A stretch of 64,000 nt of DNA from Ruegeria lacuscaerulensis (GCF_013031245.1 NZ_WPZL01000003.1:1-64000); one strand, 5' to 3'. Positions 16,891 to 27,843 are shown, counted from the first letter of the stretch. Notes: generated from the letters alone by a model not told the origin. Translations and numbers: made by a program.

Positions 16891-16916
16891 AAGCCCCGCC
16901 GTTTCTGGCGGGGCTT
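16891..16916. terminator. Bidirectional terminator between glpD and the RND operon
   Basis: A 10-bp stem AAGCCCCGCC / GGCGGGGCTT with a 6-nt loop, T-rich on the right (TTTGTCTTT) and A-rich on the left. It can end both glpD and the convergent RND permease transcript. Confidence 0.9.
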
Positions 16917-16926
16917 TGTCTTTGGC

Positions 16927-19900
16927 TCAGGCCGCTTCTTCCGAAGGTCCGGGATCGTTCTTTGTGCCCTTGATCCATTCCCTCAGCCCCTGCATCACGG
17001 CGTAGAGAACGGGCACAAGTATGACACCGATCAGCGTCGCCGCCAGCATTCCGCCAAACACAGCAACACCGATGGCTTTCTGGCTGGCAGCGCCAGCGCC
17101 GCTGGCCGCCAGAAGCGGGACAACACCCAGCAGGAACGACAGGGCCGTCATCATCACCGCGCGGAAACGCTGGAACGCGGCCTCGGCGGCGGCGTCCTTG
17201 ATCGACAAACCGTTGGCGCGCTGCTCCATTGCAAATTCAACGATGAGAATGCCGTTCTTCGACGCCAGACCCACAAGCATGATCATCCCGATCTGCGTAT
17301 ACAGGTTGATGTCACTGCCTACGATCGCCACCGCCGCAACCGCGCCGAACAAGGCGACGATCACCGATAGCAGGATCGATACCGGCATCGTCCAACTCTC
17401 GTATTGCCCGACAAGGAACAGGTAACCAAACAAGATTGCCAACCCCAGAATGACAATAACCAAACTGCCCGATGCTAGCTGTTGCTGCGCGGTGCCGGTC
17501 CATTCGAAGGCATATCCCGGGGGCAGGGCGGTTGCAGACTCCTCGGTCATGACATTGATCGCGTCGCCGCTGGACAATCCCGGCGCTGGTACCGCTGTCA
17601 CGGTTGCTGAGCGGAACAGGTTATGACGTTTGAGCAGAACCGGACCCAGCACGTTTTCAACGTCGATCAGCGTGCCCAGAGGTACCATCTCGCCTTCGGT
17701 GGACCGTACATACAGGTTCGAGATGTCCTCGACATTGTCACGATAACTCCCGTCGGCCTGGATCATCACGCGATAGACTCGTCCAAACAGGTTGAAGTCG
17801 TTGACGTAGTATGAACCCAGCTGCGCCTGCATGGTCTGGAAGATCTCTGCCACGGACACTTGCAGCGTCTTCGCTTTTTCCCTGTCCAGATCGACAAACA
17901 GCTGGGGGACATTTGCGCGGAAAGTCGTATAGGCCTGCGCGATTTCAGGGCGCTGGTTCGCAGAATACACAAACGATCCCACGGCTGAGGCCAGATCCTG
18001 CGGTGAGCCGCCACCGGTCTGCTGTACCTCCATCTCAACCCCGGCAGACATGCCCAGACCCTGAATTGGTGGTGGGTTAAAGGCCAGGATCGATGCGGCG
18101 GATTCACCGTTGGCGATAGCCAGAACCTTGCCCAGAATGGCGTCTGCGCTCAGGTCTTCATCCTTCCGTTCGTCCCAGTTTTCCAGGTTCACAAAGATCG
18201 CCGCGCCGTTGGTGGTCGTGCCGTTGAGTATCGAAAACCCGTTGACCAGAACGGTGCTGGCAACCCCTGGAATCTCGCGGATCTGGTCGTCTACACGCCT
18301 GGACACTGCCTCGGTCCTCTCCAGAGTTGCAGCGTCCGGCAGCTGGATATCCACGAACAAATAGCCGTTGTCCTCAAGCGGAAGAAAACCGCTGGACGTG
18401 TTCGACATGATTGTTCCTGTCCCCATAGCGAGGGCAACAATGACACCTACCGCAACCACGGGAAGGATCAGCATCTTGCGCACGATAGCAACATAGCCGC
18501 CGCGCACCGTTCCGATGAATTTCTCGAACACGGCCAGCAGACCCTTAGGCGGGCCGGAGCGTTCCCGCAGCACCAGACCGCACAAGGCAGGCGAAAGGGT
18601 CAGCGCGTTAATCGAAGAGATCACCACAGCGGTCGAGATTGTAACCGCAAACTGCGAATAGAGCCTTCCCGAGATACCGGGCATGAACGTGACCGGCACG
18701 AACACAGCCAGCAGAACCAGAGTAGTGGCAATAACCGGGCCTGTGATCTGCCCCATCGCCTTTCGGGTCGCCTCGGCGGGGGGCAACCCCTCATCCGCGA
18801 TGATCCGCTCGACGTTTTCGACTACGACGATGGCGTCGTCCACCACGATCCCGATGGCCAGCACCAAGGCGAACAACGAAATCGTGTTTAGCGACATCCC
18901 GAACAGCAGAAGGAAGGCGAACGTGCCAATCAGGGACACCGGGATCGCAACGGCGGGAATGATCGTTGCGCGCCAACTGCCCAAAAAGATGAATACAACG
19001 GTGATCACCAGCGTGAAGGTCATGATCAGGGTCGTGACCACGTCATTCAGAGATTGTTCGACAAAGTCGGTGGTATTGAACGGCACCTGATATTCAACAT
19101 CGGTCGGGAAGGACCGCGATAGGCGCTCCAGCTCGGCCTGAACACGTTCCGATACGGCCAGAGCGTTGGCTCCGGGCGCCTGATAGATGCCGATGACGGT
19201 CGCCGGGACGGCCTGGAAATAACCTGATGCCGAATAGAATTGAGCACCCAGTTCCACACGCGCGATATCTTTAACCCGAACAATCGAGCCCGCCTCACCA
19301 GTCCGGATAACAATGTTGCCGAACTCTGCAGTCGATGTCAGGCGACCCTTGGTCTTGATGGTGTACTGAAAGGTCTGCCCTTCGGGTACAGGGGGCGACC
19401 CGATGGAACCGGCTGAAACCTCGATATTCTGTTCCCGAATGGCGTTGATCACATCGCCCGGAGTGATGGACAGAGCCGCCATCTGATCCGGGTCCATCCA
19501 GATCCGCATGGCGTATTCCAGATTGGTCAGAACGTCCGCTTTACCAACACCCTGAACCCGCGCCAGCGCGTCTTTCAGGTTGATCGATGCATAGTTGGAC
19601 AGGAACACACTGTCATAAGTTCCATTGGGCGAGGTCAGTGTCACCAGCAGCAGCATGTTTGTGGACGCTTTCTGCGTGACCACACCCGAGGACGTTACCT
19701 CGGACGGCAGGGACGACATGGCCTGCGCCACGCGGTTCTGCACGTTCACCGAAGCGATATCGGGATCCGTGCCCACTTCGAACGTGACGTTCAGCGAATA
19801 CGAGCCGTTATCCGACGAGGTGGACGTCATGTAGATCATGTCATCCACGCCGTTCACCTGTGCCTCAATGGGTGCGGCGACAGTATTTTCAACGGTTTCG

Positions 19901-20064
19901 GCGTTTGCCCCCGTGTATGTCGTGGTAACACTGACCACCGGTGGCGTAATATCCGGGAACTGGGCGACCGGCAGAACCAGATAGCCGATGCCACCCATGA
20001 TTGTCAGGACAAGCGAAATAACAAGCGCCAGCTTGGGCCGGCTGATGAACAGGGCTGAGAACAT
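16927..20064 (-). CDS. RND efflux permease, HAE1 (AcrB/MexB) family
   Basis: 1045-aa proton-driven drug exporter in the inner membrane. Features: helix 1 at 13-31, a large periplasmic loop, [14 protein letters not shown] (the Asp-Asp proton-relay pair in helix 4), [12 protein letters not shown] (the relay Lys in helix 10), and a second duplicated half starting about residue 540. The length is typical of the family. It follows the adaptor gene by 3 bp. No outer-membrane partner is in this operon; the NodT-type channel at 10.3-11.9 kb or a TolC elsewhere could serve. Confidence 0.94.
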   Translation of the reverse strand: MFSALFISRPKLALVISLVLTIMGGIGYLVLPVAQFPDITPPVVSVTTTYTGANAETVENTVAAPIEAQVNGVDDMIYMTSTSSDNGSYSLNVTFEVGTDPDIASVNVQNRVAQAMSSLPSEVTSSGVVTQKASTNMLLLVTLTSPNGTYDSVFLSNYASINLKDALARVQGVGKADVLTNLEYAMRIWMDPDQMAALSITPGDVINAIREQNIEVSAGSIGSPPVPEGQTFQYTIKTKGRLTSTAEFGNIVIRTGEAGSIVRVKDIARVELGAQFYSASGYFQAVPATVIGIYQAPGANALAVSERVQAELERLSRSFPTDVEYQVPFNTTDFVEQSLNDVVTTLIMTFTLVITVVFIFLGSWRATIIPAVAIPVSLIGTFAFLLLFGMSLNTISLFALVLAIGIVVDDAIVVVENVERIIADEGLPPAEATRKAMGQITGPVIATTLVLLAVFVPVTFMPGISGRLYSQFAVTISTAVVISSINALTLSPALCGLVLRERSGPPKGLLAVFEKFIGTVRGGYVAIVRKMLILPVVAVGVIVALAMGTGTIMSNTSSGFLPLEDNGYLFVDIQLPDAATLERTEAVSRRVDDQIREIPGVASTVLVNGFSILNGTTTNGAAIFVNLENWDERKDEDLSADAILGKVLAIANGESAASILAFNPPPIQGLGMSAGVEMEVQQTGGGSPQDLASAVGSFVYSANQRPEIAQAYTTFRANVPQLFVDLDREKAKTLQVSVAEIFQTMQAQLGSYYVNDFNLFGRVYRVMIQADGSYRDNVEDISNLYVRSTEGEMVPLGTLIDVENVLGPVLLKRHNLFRSATVTAVPAPGLSSGDAINVMTEESATALPPGYAFEWTGTAQQQLASGSLVIVILGLAILFGYLFLVGQYESWTMPVSILLSVIVALFGAVAAVAIVGSDINLYTQIGMIMLVGLASKNGILIVEFAMEQRANGLSIKDAAAEAAFQRFRAVMMTALSFLLGVVPLLAASGAGAASQKAIGVAVFGGMLAATLIGVILVPVLYAVMQGLREWIKGTKNDPGPSEEAA

Positions 20065-20067
20065 CCG

Positions 20068-21246
20068 TTATTCCCCCGGCTGCTCAGACGCCACGACCGC
20101 GTCGACCGCGACACCGGGCCGGACCCTTTGCAGGCCCTCGACGATCACGCTTTCCCCTTCGCGCAGGCCTTCTTTGACGATGATGGCCGACTCAACTGTG
20201 TCTCCGGTAGTGATATAGCGCTGTTCGACCATCTGCTTGTCGTTGACGACCAGCACAAATTCACCCCGTTGATCGCGTTGCAGCGCGGCCTGAGGGATCA
20301 GGACTTCCAATGTGGGTTCCAGTGCTTCGATATGCACGCTTAGGAAAGCGCCGTCGATGATCAGCCGGTCAGCGTTGTCGAATTCCGCGCGCAGCGTGAT
20401 GGCGCCGGTCAAGGGATCAATCCGGTTGTCGACAAAGACGATCTTGCCGGTTTCATCCAGTTCCGAGCCATTGGGCAATGTCACGCGGACGACCGGGCTT
20501 TGGTCGCTTTCGGCCAGCGTGGACGCGTTCTCACCCACTGATTCCAGAACCGAGGTAAACTGCTTCTCGTTCAACGAGAAATTGACGTAGATCGGCGCCT
20601 CGCTGACGATGTTGACCAAAGGCGGGTTGTTCGGTCCGACAACATCGCCAACACTGATCGCAACCCTCCCGATACGGCCGGAAAACGGCGCGTGGATCTG
20701 AGTATAACTCAGGTCCAGTTCCGCCTGCTGGATCGCGGCATTGGCGGCTTTGACTTCGGCCTCTGCCACCAGTTCGTTGGCGCGCGCAATGTCGCGTTCG
20801 GATTCCGGCGTGGCATCGCGTTTGTAAAGCTCTTCCTTTCGAGCCAGATCAACCTTGGCCAGTTCCAGATTGGCCTCGGCCCGGTCCAGGTCAGCGTTGC
20901 GCGCTTCCAGAGTGGCCTGGTACAGGTCGGGCTCGATCGTGAAAAGAAGATCGCCTTCGTTCACCAGCGCGCCGTCTTCGACATTCTGACTGTCAAGAAA
21001 GCCGCTGACACGTGCCACGATATCGGCCTTGTCCAGCGCTTCGGCCCGTCCGATGAACGCGGCTTCTTCAGTAATTTCCTGCGTATAAGCCGCCGCGATG
21101 GATACTTTAGGAGGCGGCGCCTCGCTTTGATCCTGGGCAGAAGCGGCATGCGCCAGTCCCAAGCAGACCAAAGCGGCCGAAAGCCATAGAAATCTGGCGA
21201 CAGGGCCGTTTTGACGGAAATCGGAAAACGTCGATACAAGGGACAT
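20068..21246 (-). CDS. RND efflux periplasmic adaptor (AcrA/MexE type)
   Basis: 392-aa membrane-fusion protein. A signal peptide of about 37 residues ends near HAASAQ. The lipoyl domain (DIVARVSGFLDSQNVEDGALVNEGDLLFTIEP), the helical hairpin (about 105-165) and the lipoyl return APFSGRIGRVAISVGDVVGP are clear. The beta-barrel contains FVDNRIDPLTGAITLRAEF, close to the MexE/BepF subtype. First gene of a two-gene operon with the RND permease. No TetR-type regulator is adjacent, so control is not visible locally. Confidence 0.93.
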   Translation of the reverse strand: MSLVSTFSDFRQNGPVARFLWLSAALVCLGLAHAASAQDQSEAPPPKVSIAAAYTQEITEEAAFIGRAEALDKADIVARVSGFLDSQNVEDGALVNEGDLLFTIEPDLYQATLEARNADLDRAEANLELAKVDLARKEELYKRDATPESERDIARANELVAEAEVKAANAAIQQAELDLSYTQIHAPFSGRIGRVAISVGDVVGPNNPPLVNIVSEAPIYVNFSLNEKQFTSVLESVGENASTLAESDQSPVVRVTLPNGSELDETGKIVFVDNRIDPLTGAITLRAEFDNADRLIIDGAFLSVHIEALEPTLEVLIPQAALQRDQRGEFVLVVNDKQMVEQRYITTGDTVESAIIVKEGLREGESVIVEGLQRVRPGVAVDAVVASEQPGE

Positions 21247-21475
21247 GGCTATTGCCTCGTTGAAGTAAAATTTTAGACGACCCGAGCCGCTGATTACGGG
21301 CCGAGTCGTTGGAACTTTGCTTCAGGATGGCGGGTTTGAACTTATTTCTCAACCTTGTTGACGCGCTGTGGGCGATGTCACGCGCGGAAATTATTCTGAC
21401 AAGCCGCAGGTTTATCGTTGTTATTCAGAAAATGGCATACAGACTGGCACTGCGTATCCAAATCGAATGCGCGAA

Positions 21476-21499
21476 TAAAAAAGGGGGCGCGTTGCCCCC
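21476..21499 (-). terminator. Terminator of metG
   Basis: A 6-bp stem GGGGGC / GCCCCC with a 5-nt loop. The A-run at 21476-21482 gives a U-run for reverse-strand transcripts; TTTT on the other side makes weak bidirectional action possible. It lies 24 bp beyond the metG stop. The rest of the 276-bp spacer up to the adaptor start shows no gene and presumably holds the RND promoter. Confidence 0.85.
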
Positions 21500-21522
21500 G
21501 TTTTCGTTGATTGCTCCCCGCC

Positions 21523-23241
21523 TCAATCGCGCGTGCCTGCGAAGCGGGTCTGCCAGTCTTCGCGCTGTTCGTCCGTGACCTTGGCGAACAACACGTCCGG
21601 CACCGTAAACGCATGCCCGGCGGGCAGGGCGCTCAGCCCGGCCGCGACATCGTCGGGCCAGCTGGTGTCCAGCGTGTTCATCGCGCTCAGCATCCGGGCT
21701 GAGGTTTCCGGGATGAACGGCGCGCTGAGCACCGCATAAAGCCTGATCAAATTCAGCCCCAGACGCACTTGAGCTGCGGCCTGATCCGGGTCTTCTTTAA
21801 ACATCGACCACGGCGCGGCGGCCTGCAGGTATTCATTGCCCGCAACCCAGATTGCGCGCAATTCCTGCGCAGATTTGCGAACCTCCATCGCTTCCATATG
21901 CCCCTCATAGGCGCGGACGCGACGGGTGAGTTCTTCGATAAGGGCATTTTCGCGCTTGCCATAAGCACCGCCCTCAGGCACGGCCTCACCGAATTTCGAA
22001 CGGCAGAACTTGGTGATGCGGCTGACGAAGTTACCCAGCACGTCGGCCAAATCCTTGTTCACCGACTGCTGAAAGTTCTCCCATGTGAACTCGCTGTCGC
22101 TGCTTTCCGGCGCATGGCTCAATAGCCACCAGCGCCAGTAGTCGGCGGGCAGGATCTCCAGCGCCTGATCCATGAACACGCCCCGGCCTTGTGACGTCGA
22201 GAACTGGCCGCCGTCATAGTTCAGGTAGTTGAAGGATTTCAGGTGGTCGACCAACTTCCATGGCTCGCCCGAGCCCAGTATGGTCGCCGGGAAGGACAGG
22301 GTGTGGAACGGCACGTTATCCTTGCCCATAAACTGCACATAGCGCACGTCATCCGCACCTTTGTCGGTGCGCCACCAGCGTTCCCATTCAGCATCAGCCT
22401 TGCCATTGGCGTCCGCCCATTCCTTGGCGCAGGCGATGTATTCGATGGGTGCGTCGAACCAGACATAGAAGACTTTGCCCTCCATTCCGGGCCAGTCCTG
22501 ATCACCTTTCTTGACCGGCACACCCCAGTCCAGATCACGCGTGATACCACGGTCCTGCAGTCCGTCGCCGTCATGCAGCCACTTTTTGGCGATGGACGTC
22601 GTCAGGATCGGCCAGTCGGATTTGCTGTCGATCCACGCGTCCAGTTGATCTTTCATGGCCGACTGACGCAGATACAGGTGCTTGGTTTCGCGCACTTCCA
22701 GATCGGTCGAACCGGAAATGGCCGAGCGCGGCTCGATCAGGTCGGTCGGGTCCAGTTGTTTTGTGCAGTTCTCGCACTGGTCGCCACGCGCACGCTCATA
22801 TCCGCAATTGGGGCAGGTGCCCTCGATATAGCGGTCGGGCAGAAAGCGGCCATCGGCATTAGAATAGACCTGCTTTTCGGTGACTTCACGGATCAGACCG
22901 GCGTCATCCAATTTGCCCGCGAAATGCTGGGTCAGCTTTTTGTTCTGATCGCTTGACGAGCGGCCGAAATGATCGAAGCTGAGGCCAAAGCGATTAGCGA
23001 TATTGGCCTGCACTTCGTACATTTCAGCGCAATACTCGGATACCGGTTTGCCTGCTTTGGCCGCTGCCAGCTCGGCCGGAGTTCCGTGTTCATCCGTGGC
23101 GCACAGGAACATGACCTCGTTCCCCCGGCCACGCTGGTAGCGTGCGTACAGGTCGGCAGGCAATTGCGAGCCGATCAGGTTGCCGAGGTGTTTGATCCCG
23201 TTAATGTAGGGGATCGCCGAGGTAATGAGTATCCGAGCCAT
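21523..23241 (-). CDS. metG: Methionyl-tRNA synthetase
   Basis: 572-aa class I synthetase. The HIGH-type motif is HLGN (18-21). One zinc knuckle is formed by Cys143, 146, 156 and 159 ([17 protein letters not shown]). WFDAPIEYI lies in the active site. The KMSKS region reads QFSTS (346-350), without the usual second Lys, and continues QGRGVFMD; I recall this as the common alphaproteobacterial form. The protein ends after the anticodon-binding helical domain, with no C-terminal EMAP-like dimerisation domain. Monocistronic, with its own terminator. Confidence 0.95.
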   Translation of the reverse strand: MARILITSAIPYINGIKHLGNLIGSQLPADLYARYQRGRGNEVMFLCATDEHGTPAELAAAKAGKPVSEYCAEMYEVQANIANRFGLSFDHFGRSSSDQNKKLTQHFAGKLDDAGLIREVTEKQVYSNADGRFLPDRYIEGTCPNCGYERARGDQCENCTKQLDPTDLIEPRSAISGSTDLEVRETKHLYLRQSAMKDQLDAWIDSKSDWPILTTSIAKKWLHDGDGLQDRGITRDLDWGVPVKKGDQDWPGMEGKVFYVWFDAPIEYIACAKEWADANGKADAEWERWWRTDKGADDVRYVQFMGKDNVPFHTLSFPATILGSGEPWKLVDHLKSFNYLNYDGGQFSTSQGRGVFMDQALEILPADYWRWWLLSHAPESSDSEFTWENFQQSVNKDLADVLGNFVSRITKFCRSKFGEAVPEGGAYGKRENALIEELTRRVRAYEGHMEAMEVRKSAQELRAIWVAGNEYLQAAAPWSMFKEDPDQAAAQVRLGLNLIRLYAVLSAPFIPETSARMLSAMNTLDTSWPDDVAAGLSALPAGHAFTVPDVLFAKVTDEQREDWQTRFAGTRD

Positions 23242-23498
23242 TTTACGTATCCGCGTGTCTAACTGCGCGCCCGTCTACCTTAAGTAACCGGCCAGCAAAA
23301 GCCCGGGTTTGGCGAGGATGCCATTTAAAGCAACTATCGCGCAGAAAAAGCACTTTGTGGGCGATTGGAGATTGTATCCCCGTCATCAGACACAATACCC
23401 GTGGGTTGAAAACCGGAATCACAACCTCTTGAAATTCTGTCATGACTCCCCATCTTAAATGTATACCAACGTATACCAAAAACAGGGGCACCTAATTT

Positions 23499-24215
23499 AT
23501 GTTCAACTTTCTGCTCGAGGGCGCATTTGCGCCCTTCACAATGGCACTCGCGCTTCTGTTCGGCCTTTTGGCGCTGGAACTGATCGCGCTGGCATTGGGT
23601 GGCAGTCTGATGGTGGGCGAGGGCGAAGTTGATCTGGACATTGCCGATGCCCCCGATCTGGACGTTGGTGATTTCGACCTTGATATCGACGCGGACGTTG
23701 ATCTGGGCGAATTCGAACTGGCCGAGGTTGAGGCGGATGCGCCCGGCGCGTACCCGGCGGGTCCGTTGGCTTGGCTTGGGATCGGCAAGGTGCCCTTCAT
23801 GATCTGGTTGGCGGTGCTGTTGGCCGGGTTCGGCCTTAGCGGTATGGGCCTGCAACTGGCGTTGCGCGATCTGCTAGGATTTGATCTGCCAAGCTGGATG
23901 GCCGCAATCCCTGCAGGTGCCTTTGGACTTTGGTTTGCACGTGGCTTTGGTGCTGTATTCGCCCGCCTGCTGCCGAAAACCGAAAGCGAGGCGATGTCTG
24001 AACGGATGCTGGCCCGCCGTCGTGGTGTGGTCACTCAGGGCACCGCAACGCGCGGGCGTCCGGCCGAGGTTCGCGTGACAGACCGCTACGGCAACTCGCA
24101 CTACCTGCGCGCGGAACCGCTGCAGGACAAGGACGCGCTGGAACAAGGCACCGAAGTGCTGGTGCTGCGCGACCGACGGCGCGACCGGTTCGTTCTGGTC
24201 GGCTTGTCAGACTAA
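23499..24215 (+). CDS. YqiJ-type membrane protein with OB-fold tail
   Basis: 238-aa protein with an N-terminal membrane helix (about 10-35), a long acidic linker very rich in Asp/Glu (about 40-85), two further helices (about 98-120 and 128-150), and a soluble C-terminal OB-like domain (about 170-235) containing RRRGVVTQGTATRGRPAEVRV. Such YqiJ/NfeD-like proteins are partners of flotillins, and the flotillin gene follows 33 bp downstream, as in E. coli yqiJ-yqiK. It is expected in membrane microdomains. The acidic linker is unusually regular (DLD/DVD repeats). Confidence 0.85.
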   Translation: MFNFLLEGAFAPFTMALALLFGLLALELIALALGGSLMVGEGEVDLDIADAPDLDVGDFDLDIDADVDLGEFELAEVEADAPGAYPAGPLAWLGIGKVPFMIWLAVLLAGFGLSGMGLQLALRDLLGFDLPSWMAAIPAGAFGLWFARGFGAVFARLLPKTESEAMSERMLARRRGVVTQGTATRGRPAEVRVTDRYGNSHYLRAEPLQDKDALEQGTEVLVLRDRRRDRFVLVGLSD

Positions 24216-24248
24216 TCAAATTTCTAACCCCAATCTGGAGGATTTTGC

Positions 24249-25919
24249 ATGGAACTTACATTCCTGGCCATTACAGTTGCGACTATACTGGCGGTAGTTT
24301 TGTTTATCGGCCTTGTGCTTGGACGTCTCTACCGTCGTGCGACAAGAGAAGTTAGCCTGGTGAAAACAGGTGCGGGCGGTAAAAAGGTTATCATGGATGG
24401 TGGTGTCATCATCGTGCCGTTGCTGCATGAGGTGAGCCCCGTCAACATGAAAACCCTGCGCCTTGAGGTGCAGCGCAGCGGAGAGGCTGCATTGATCACC
24501 AAGGACCGGATGCGTGTCGATGTGGGCGTCGAATTCTACGTCTCGGTCATGGCTACCGAAGAAGGTATTTCGCGCGCGGCGCAAACCCTTGGCGGTCGCA
24601 CTTTCGATGTCGAGCAGCTGCGCGAGATGATCGAAGGTAAGCTGATCGACGGTCTGCGTGCCGTGGCCGCTCAGATGACCATGGACGGCTTGCACGAAAA
24701 CCGCGCTGACTTTGTGCAGGAGGTGCAGAACGCTGTGTCCGAGGACCTGCTGAAGAACGGTCTGTCGCTGGAATCTGTCTCGCTGACCGCGCTGGACCAG
24801 ACCCCGTTTGAGGCGCTGGACGAGAACAACGCCTTTAACGCCGTGGGTATGCGCAAACTGGCCGAGGTCATTGCGACCTCGAAGAAAGAACGCGCGCAGA
24901 TTGATGCCGAGGCCGAGGTCGAAGTGCGCCGGGCCGCGATGGAAGCTCAGCGTCAGAAGCTTTTGATCGAAAAGGACGAAGAACAGGCGCGTATTGAACA
25001 GACGCAACAGGTCGAAACCCTGCGTGTGGCGCAAGAGGCCGAAATTGCCGCGCGGACCGAGGACTCGGTGCGAGAAACCGAGCGCGCTCGGATCGCCCGT
25101 GAGGAAGCCATTCGTGCTGCTGACATTGAGCGTGAGCGTAAGATCCGCGAGGCCGAAATCTCGAAAGAGCGTGAACTGGAAGTGGCCGAGCAGGAGCGTC
25201 AGATCATTATCGCGCAGAAATCCGAAGAGGAAAGCCGCGCGCGTGCATCTGCTGACCTGGCCCGTGCCGAGGCGACCAAGGCGACCGAAGCCGTGGCGAC
25301 TGCCCGTCAGGTGGCAGAGGCCGAGCGCCAGAAGCAGATCGTTCTGATCGAAGCGACTCGTGAAGCTGAACGTCAGGCCACCGCGATTCGTCTGGCCGCG
25401 CAGGCTGAAAAGGAGGCTGCAGCCGACCGTGCCGAGGCGCGCCGCGAAGAGGCGCAGGCCGAGGCGGACGCGCTCAACATCCGCGCTGAGGCCAAGAAGA
25501 ACGACATGCTGGCCGAAGCCGAAGGTAAGCGCGCGATTGTCGAAGCAGATAATGCCCTGTCGGTGGACCAGATTCGCATGAAGGTCGATCTGGCCCGGAT
25601 CGAGACAATGCCGTCGATCGTCTCGGAAATGGTCAAGCCGGCCGAAAAGATCGACTCGATCAAGATCCATCAGGTTGGTGGTATAGGTGGTGCGAACGGT
25701 GGCGGTGCCGCCAATGGCGACAAGCCGGTGGTCAACCAGGCTCTGGACTCGATCATGGGTATGGCGGTGCAAATGCCCGCGCTCAAGAAATTGGGCGAGG
25801 AACTGGGCTTGTCCATGGAAAATGGTGTCGGCGGTGTTGTAAATGGCGCTCTGGAGCCGACGGTAGAACCCGTTGAAGAAGTCGAGGTGGTTGAGGAAAA
25901 ACCGCGGACGGAACATTAA
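24249..25919 (+). CDS. Flotillin-like SPFH protein (YqiK family)
   Basis: 556-aa inner-membrane scaffold. A single N-terminal helix (about 3-22) is followed by the SPFH/Band-7 domain (about 35-225; GGVIIVPLLHEVSPVNMKTLRLEV), then an extended coiled coil rich in Glu, Ala and Arg (about 225-450; repeated ERE/RIAREEA). The C-terminal tail contains a Gly-rich patch (GGIGGANGGGAANGD) and an oligomerisation-like segment. The start ATG 24249 has CTGGAGG 8 bp upstream. It forms an operon with the YqiJ-type gene. The repetitive coil creates a long spurious open frame on the opposite strand. Confidence 0.93.
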   Translation: MELTFLAITVATILAVVLFIGLVLGRLYRRATREVSLVKTGAGGKKVIMDGGVIIVPLLHEVSPVNMKTLRLEVQRSGEAALITKDRMRVDVGVEFYVSVMATEEGISRAAQTLGGRTFDVEQLREMIEGKLIDGLRAVAAQMTMDGLHENRADFVQEVQNAVSEDLLKNGLSLESVSLTALDQTPFEALDENNAFNAVGMRKLAEVIATSKKERAQIDAEAEVEVRRAAMEAQRQKLLIEKDEEQARIEQTQQVETLRVAQEAEIAARTEDSVRETERARIAREEAIRAADIERERKIREAEISKERELEVAEQERQIIIAQKSEEESRARASADLARAEATKATEAVATARQVAEAERQKQIVLIEATREAERQATAIRLAAQAEKEAAADRAEARREEAQAEADALNIRAEAKKNDMLAEAEGKRAIVEADNALSVDQIRMKVDLARIETMPSIVSEMVKPAEKIDSIKIHQVGGIGGANGGGAANGDKPVVNQALDSIMGMAVQMPALKKLGEELGLSMENGVGGVVNGALEPTVEPVEEVEVVEEKPRTEH

Positions 25920-25923
25920 TCAG

Positions 25924-25952
25924 AAAGGGCCGGGTTTTTCCCGGCCCTTTTT
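25924..25952 (+). terminator. Terminator of the flotillin operon
   Basis: An 11-bp stem AAAGGGCCGGG / CCCGGCCCTTT with a T5 loop and a following T-run. It touches the stop codon of the convergent MFS gene and may serve both. Confidence 0.92.
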
Positions 25953-27176
25953 CTATCGCCCTTCGCGCGACCGCTTCAGCAACCGGCCAATGGTGAACGA
26001 GGTGCGCGGCGCATAGACATAATTGGTCCGTTCCTCGGGCGTAGGGCGCGACCGCATCCGGGCCAGTCCAAACCCGATCAGGAATGCATGGCCAAGCGCG
26101 ACAAAGGCGAACAGCGCCCCGGGGCCGAACTGCTGGATCAGCGTCGACGACACGTACGGCGAGGCGATCGCACCGAGGGCATACCAAAACATCAGTGCCG
26201 CAGATAGCTCGACCCTCTGTTCCGTTGTGGCAAAGTCATTGGCGTGCGCCGATGAGACCGAAAAAATCGGGAAAGTCGTGAAGCCGAAAAGCCACGCCGC
26301 CAGCATGACCCCAAGGGTTCCCGTGCCGCTTGCGGCCATGGTTACCCCGCAACTCAGCACTGCGGCAACGGACAACCAGATCAGCACCCATCGCCGGTCA
26401 TATTTGTCGGCCAGCCATCCCATAGGGTATTGCGCCATCGCCCCGCCCAGGACGAAGGACGCCAGGAAAAAGGCGATCTGGTCCACGCCCAGTCCAACCT
26501 CTTGCCCGTACACGGGACCGACCATTCGGAAAGATGCAGAACTCAGCGCGGCGACTATCACACCAGCCACGGCCAGAGGTGAACTGCGCCAGGCCAGTTT
26601 GGGACGCAGGCGAGGGGCGTTGGGCGTTTCCGGCTGGCTGGCCCTGGTCAGTGTCAGTGGCAACAGAGCGGCGCAACACAGAATGGCCAGCAGGTTATAT
26701 GAAATATAAGACGCAGGGGGCAGAACGGCGATGATCAACTGAGCCCCCAATGACGCGCCCATATCGACAATGCGATAGGTGCCCATGGCGCGCCCACGTG
26801 TTTCGTTTGTAACCTTGACGTTCAGCCACGCTTCGATCACCGTATAGCTGCCCGCGACACAGGTTCCCGATGCAATTCGCAGTGCAGCCCAGATATAGGG
26901 GTTGTCCGTCAGGGTATGCCCGATCAATCCCATCGCGCCCAATGCGGTACACACCGCAAACGCGCGCGAATGGCCGACGTTGCCCATCAGGCGCGGCGCC
27001 CACCAACAGCCGACAAAAAAACCGAGGAAATGCGCCGAACCCAGCAGACCGATCTGCTCGGTCGAGAAGTTCAGCGTCAGGCCCGAGATTGCGTCCAGCG
27101 GGCCAACGCCACCCGTTGAGAGCTGAAGCAGAATAACGGAAAGAAAAAGGGCGGCAAAAGAAATGATCGTGCGCAT
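25953..27176 (-). CDS. MFS transporter (YcaD-like)
   Basis: 407-aa major facilitator with 12 predicted helices and the typical loop motif WLADKYDRRWVLI between the middle helices. GTYRIVDMGASLGAQ and FTTFPIFSVSSAHANDF resemble the YcaD/UMF1-like group of uncharacterised roseobacter MFS proteins. I take ATG 27176 as the start because the preceding 13 codons are hydrophilic and the first helix begins directly after it; the ribosome site is weak either way. Substrate unknown. It converges on the flotillin operon. Confidence 0.85.
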   Translation of the reverse strand: MRTIISFAALFLSVILLQLSTGGVGPLDAISGLTLNFSTEQIGLLGSAHFLGFFVGCWWAPRLMGNVGHSRAFAVCTALGAMGLIGHTLTDNPYIWAALRIASGTCVAGSYTVIEAWLNVKVTNETRGRAMGTYRIVDMGASLGAQLIIAVLPPASYISYNLLAILCCAALLPLTLTRASQPETPNAPRLRPKLAWRSSPLAVAGVIVAALSSASFRMVGPVYGQEVGLGVDQIAFFLASFVLGGAMAQYPMGWLADKYDRRWVLIWLSVAAVLSCGVTMAASGTGTLGVMLAAWLFGFTTFPIFSVSSAHANDFATTEQRVELSAALMFWYALGAIASPYVSSTLIQQFGPGALFAFVALGHAFLIGFGLARMRSRPTPEERTNYVYAPRTSFTIGRLLKRSREGR

Positions 27177-27246
27177 GATGGGCCAAGCTTGCCGCAATTC
27201 TCTGGTATTGCACACGTTTTATCGACTTTGTGGTGTCGTTTTTCGC

Positions 27247-27843
27247 CTATCCGACCCGTTTGATTTCTGCCCGGATGTCCAGGCCGACAGTGTCCCGTAC
27301 CAGATCAGCATAACCTGATGCGCCGAAATCGTGGCGGTTCAGAGCGCCGGTCAGTCGAATGGACAGGTCGTCCAGACTGTCGGCGGCGCTGCCGGGCTTG
27401 CGATACAGATCCGCCCGCAGGGTAATCGGGCGCGTGACCCCGCGGACAGTCAAATCACCTGTGATCCTGGCCCCGCGTGAGATCCGCCCGCCATCCCCAA
27501 GTTGAACCTTTGTCGAAACAAACAGAATGGTGGGATAGGTGGCCGCGTCCAGAACCTCTCTGCTGAGCATTGGCTGACGCGCAAGGGGCAATTTGGTGCG
27601 GGCTTTGGCAACGTTCAGCTCGACCTTCACCCGGCTGTTGGCCAGATTGGCGAGGTCGATCCGGATATCGGCCGACTGGATCGGCATGGTTCCGGATTGA
27701 GCAAGTCCTGACAGATCAAAGGTAAAGACGACCGAGGTGCCTTTCGGCTCCAGTCGGTAAGGGGTTAGTGCAGCGTCTGCGGAGCGTGTCAGGGACAGGG
27801 TGGCCAGTCCGGCCAAAAGGGTGCGGCGGGTCATGCTGGTCAT
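27247..27843 (-). CDS. YceI-family periplasmic protein
   Basis: 198-aa protein with a Tat-like signal (MTRRTLLAGLATLSLTRSADA). The lipocalin-like YceI barrel is recognisable from GTSVVFTFDLSGLAQSGTM, ATYPTILFVSTKV and ITGDLTVRGVTRPITL. YceI proteins bind isoprenoid or amide lipids in the periplasm. I chose ATG 27843 (AGGAGG 7 bp upstream; 4-bp ATGA overlap with the MFS gene before it) over a much longer frame starting at 27984. It is cotranscribed with, and probably translationally coupled to, the MFS gene. Confidence 0.88.
   Translation of the reverse strand: MTSMTRRTLLAGLATLSLTRSADAALTPYRLEPKGTSVVFTFDLSGLAQSGTMPIQSADIRIDLANLANSRVKVELNVAKARTKLPLARQPMLSREVLDAATYPTILFVSTKVQLGDGGRISRGARITGDLTVRGVTRPITLRADLYRKPGSAADSLDDLSIRLTGALNRHDFGASGYADLVRDTVGLDIRAEIKRVG

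Noticed and set aside
24216-25916. 566-codon open frame antisense to the flotillin gene
   Set aside because: It arises from the biased Glu/Ala/Arg codons of the coiled coil. The translated product is low-complexity (Phe/Leu/His-rich), has no domain and no ribosome site, and the forward frame is a clear flotillin.
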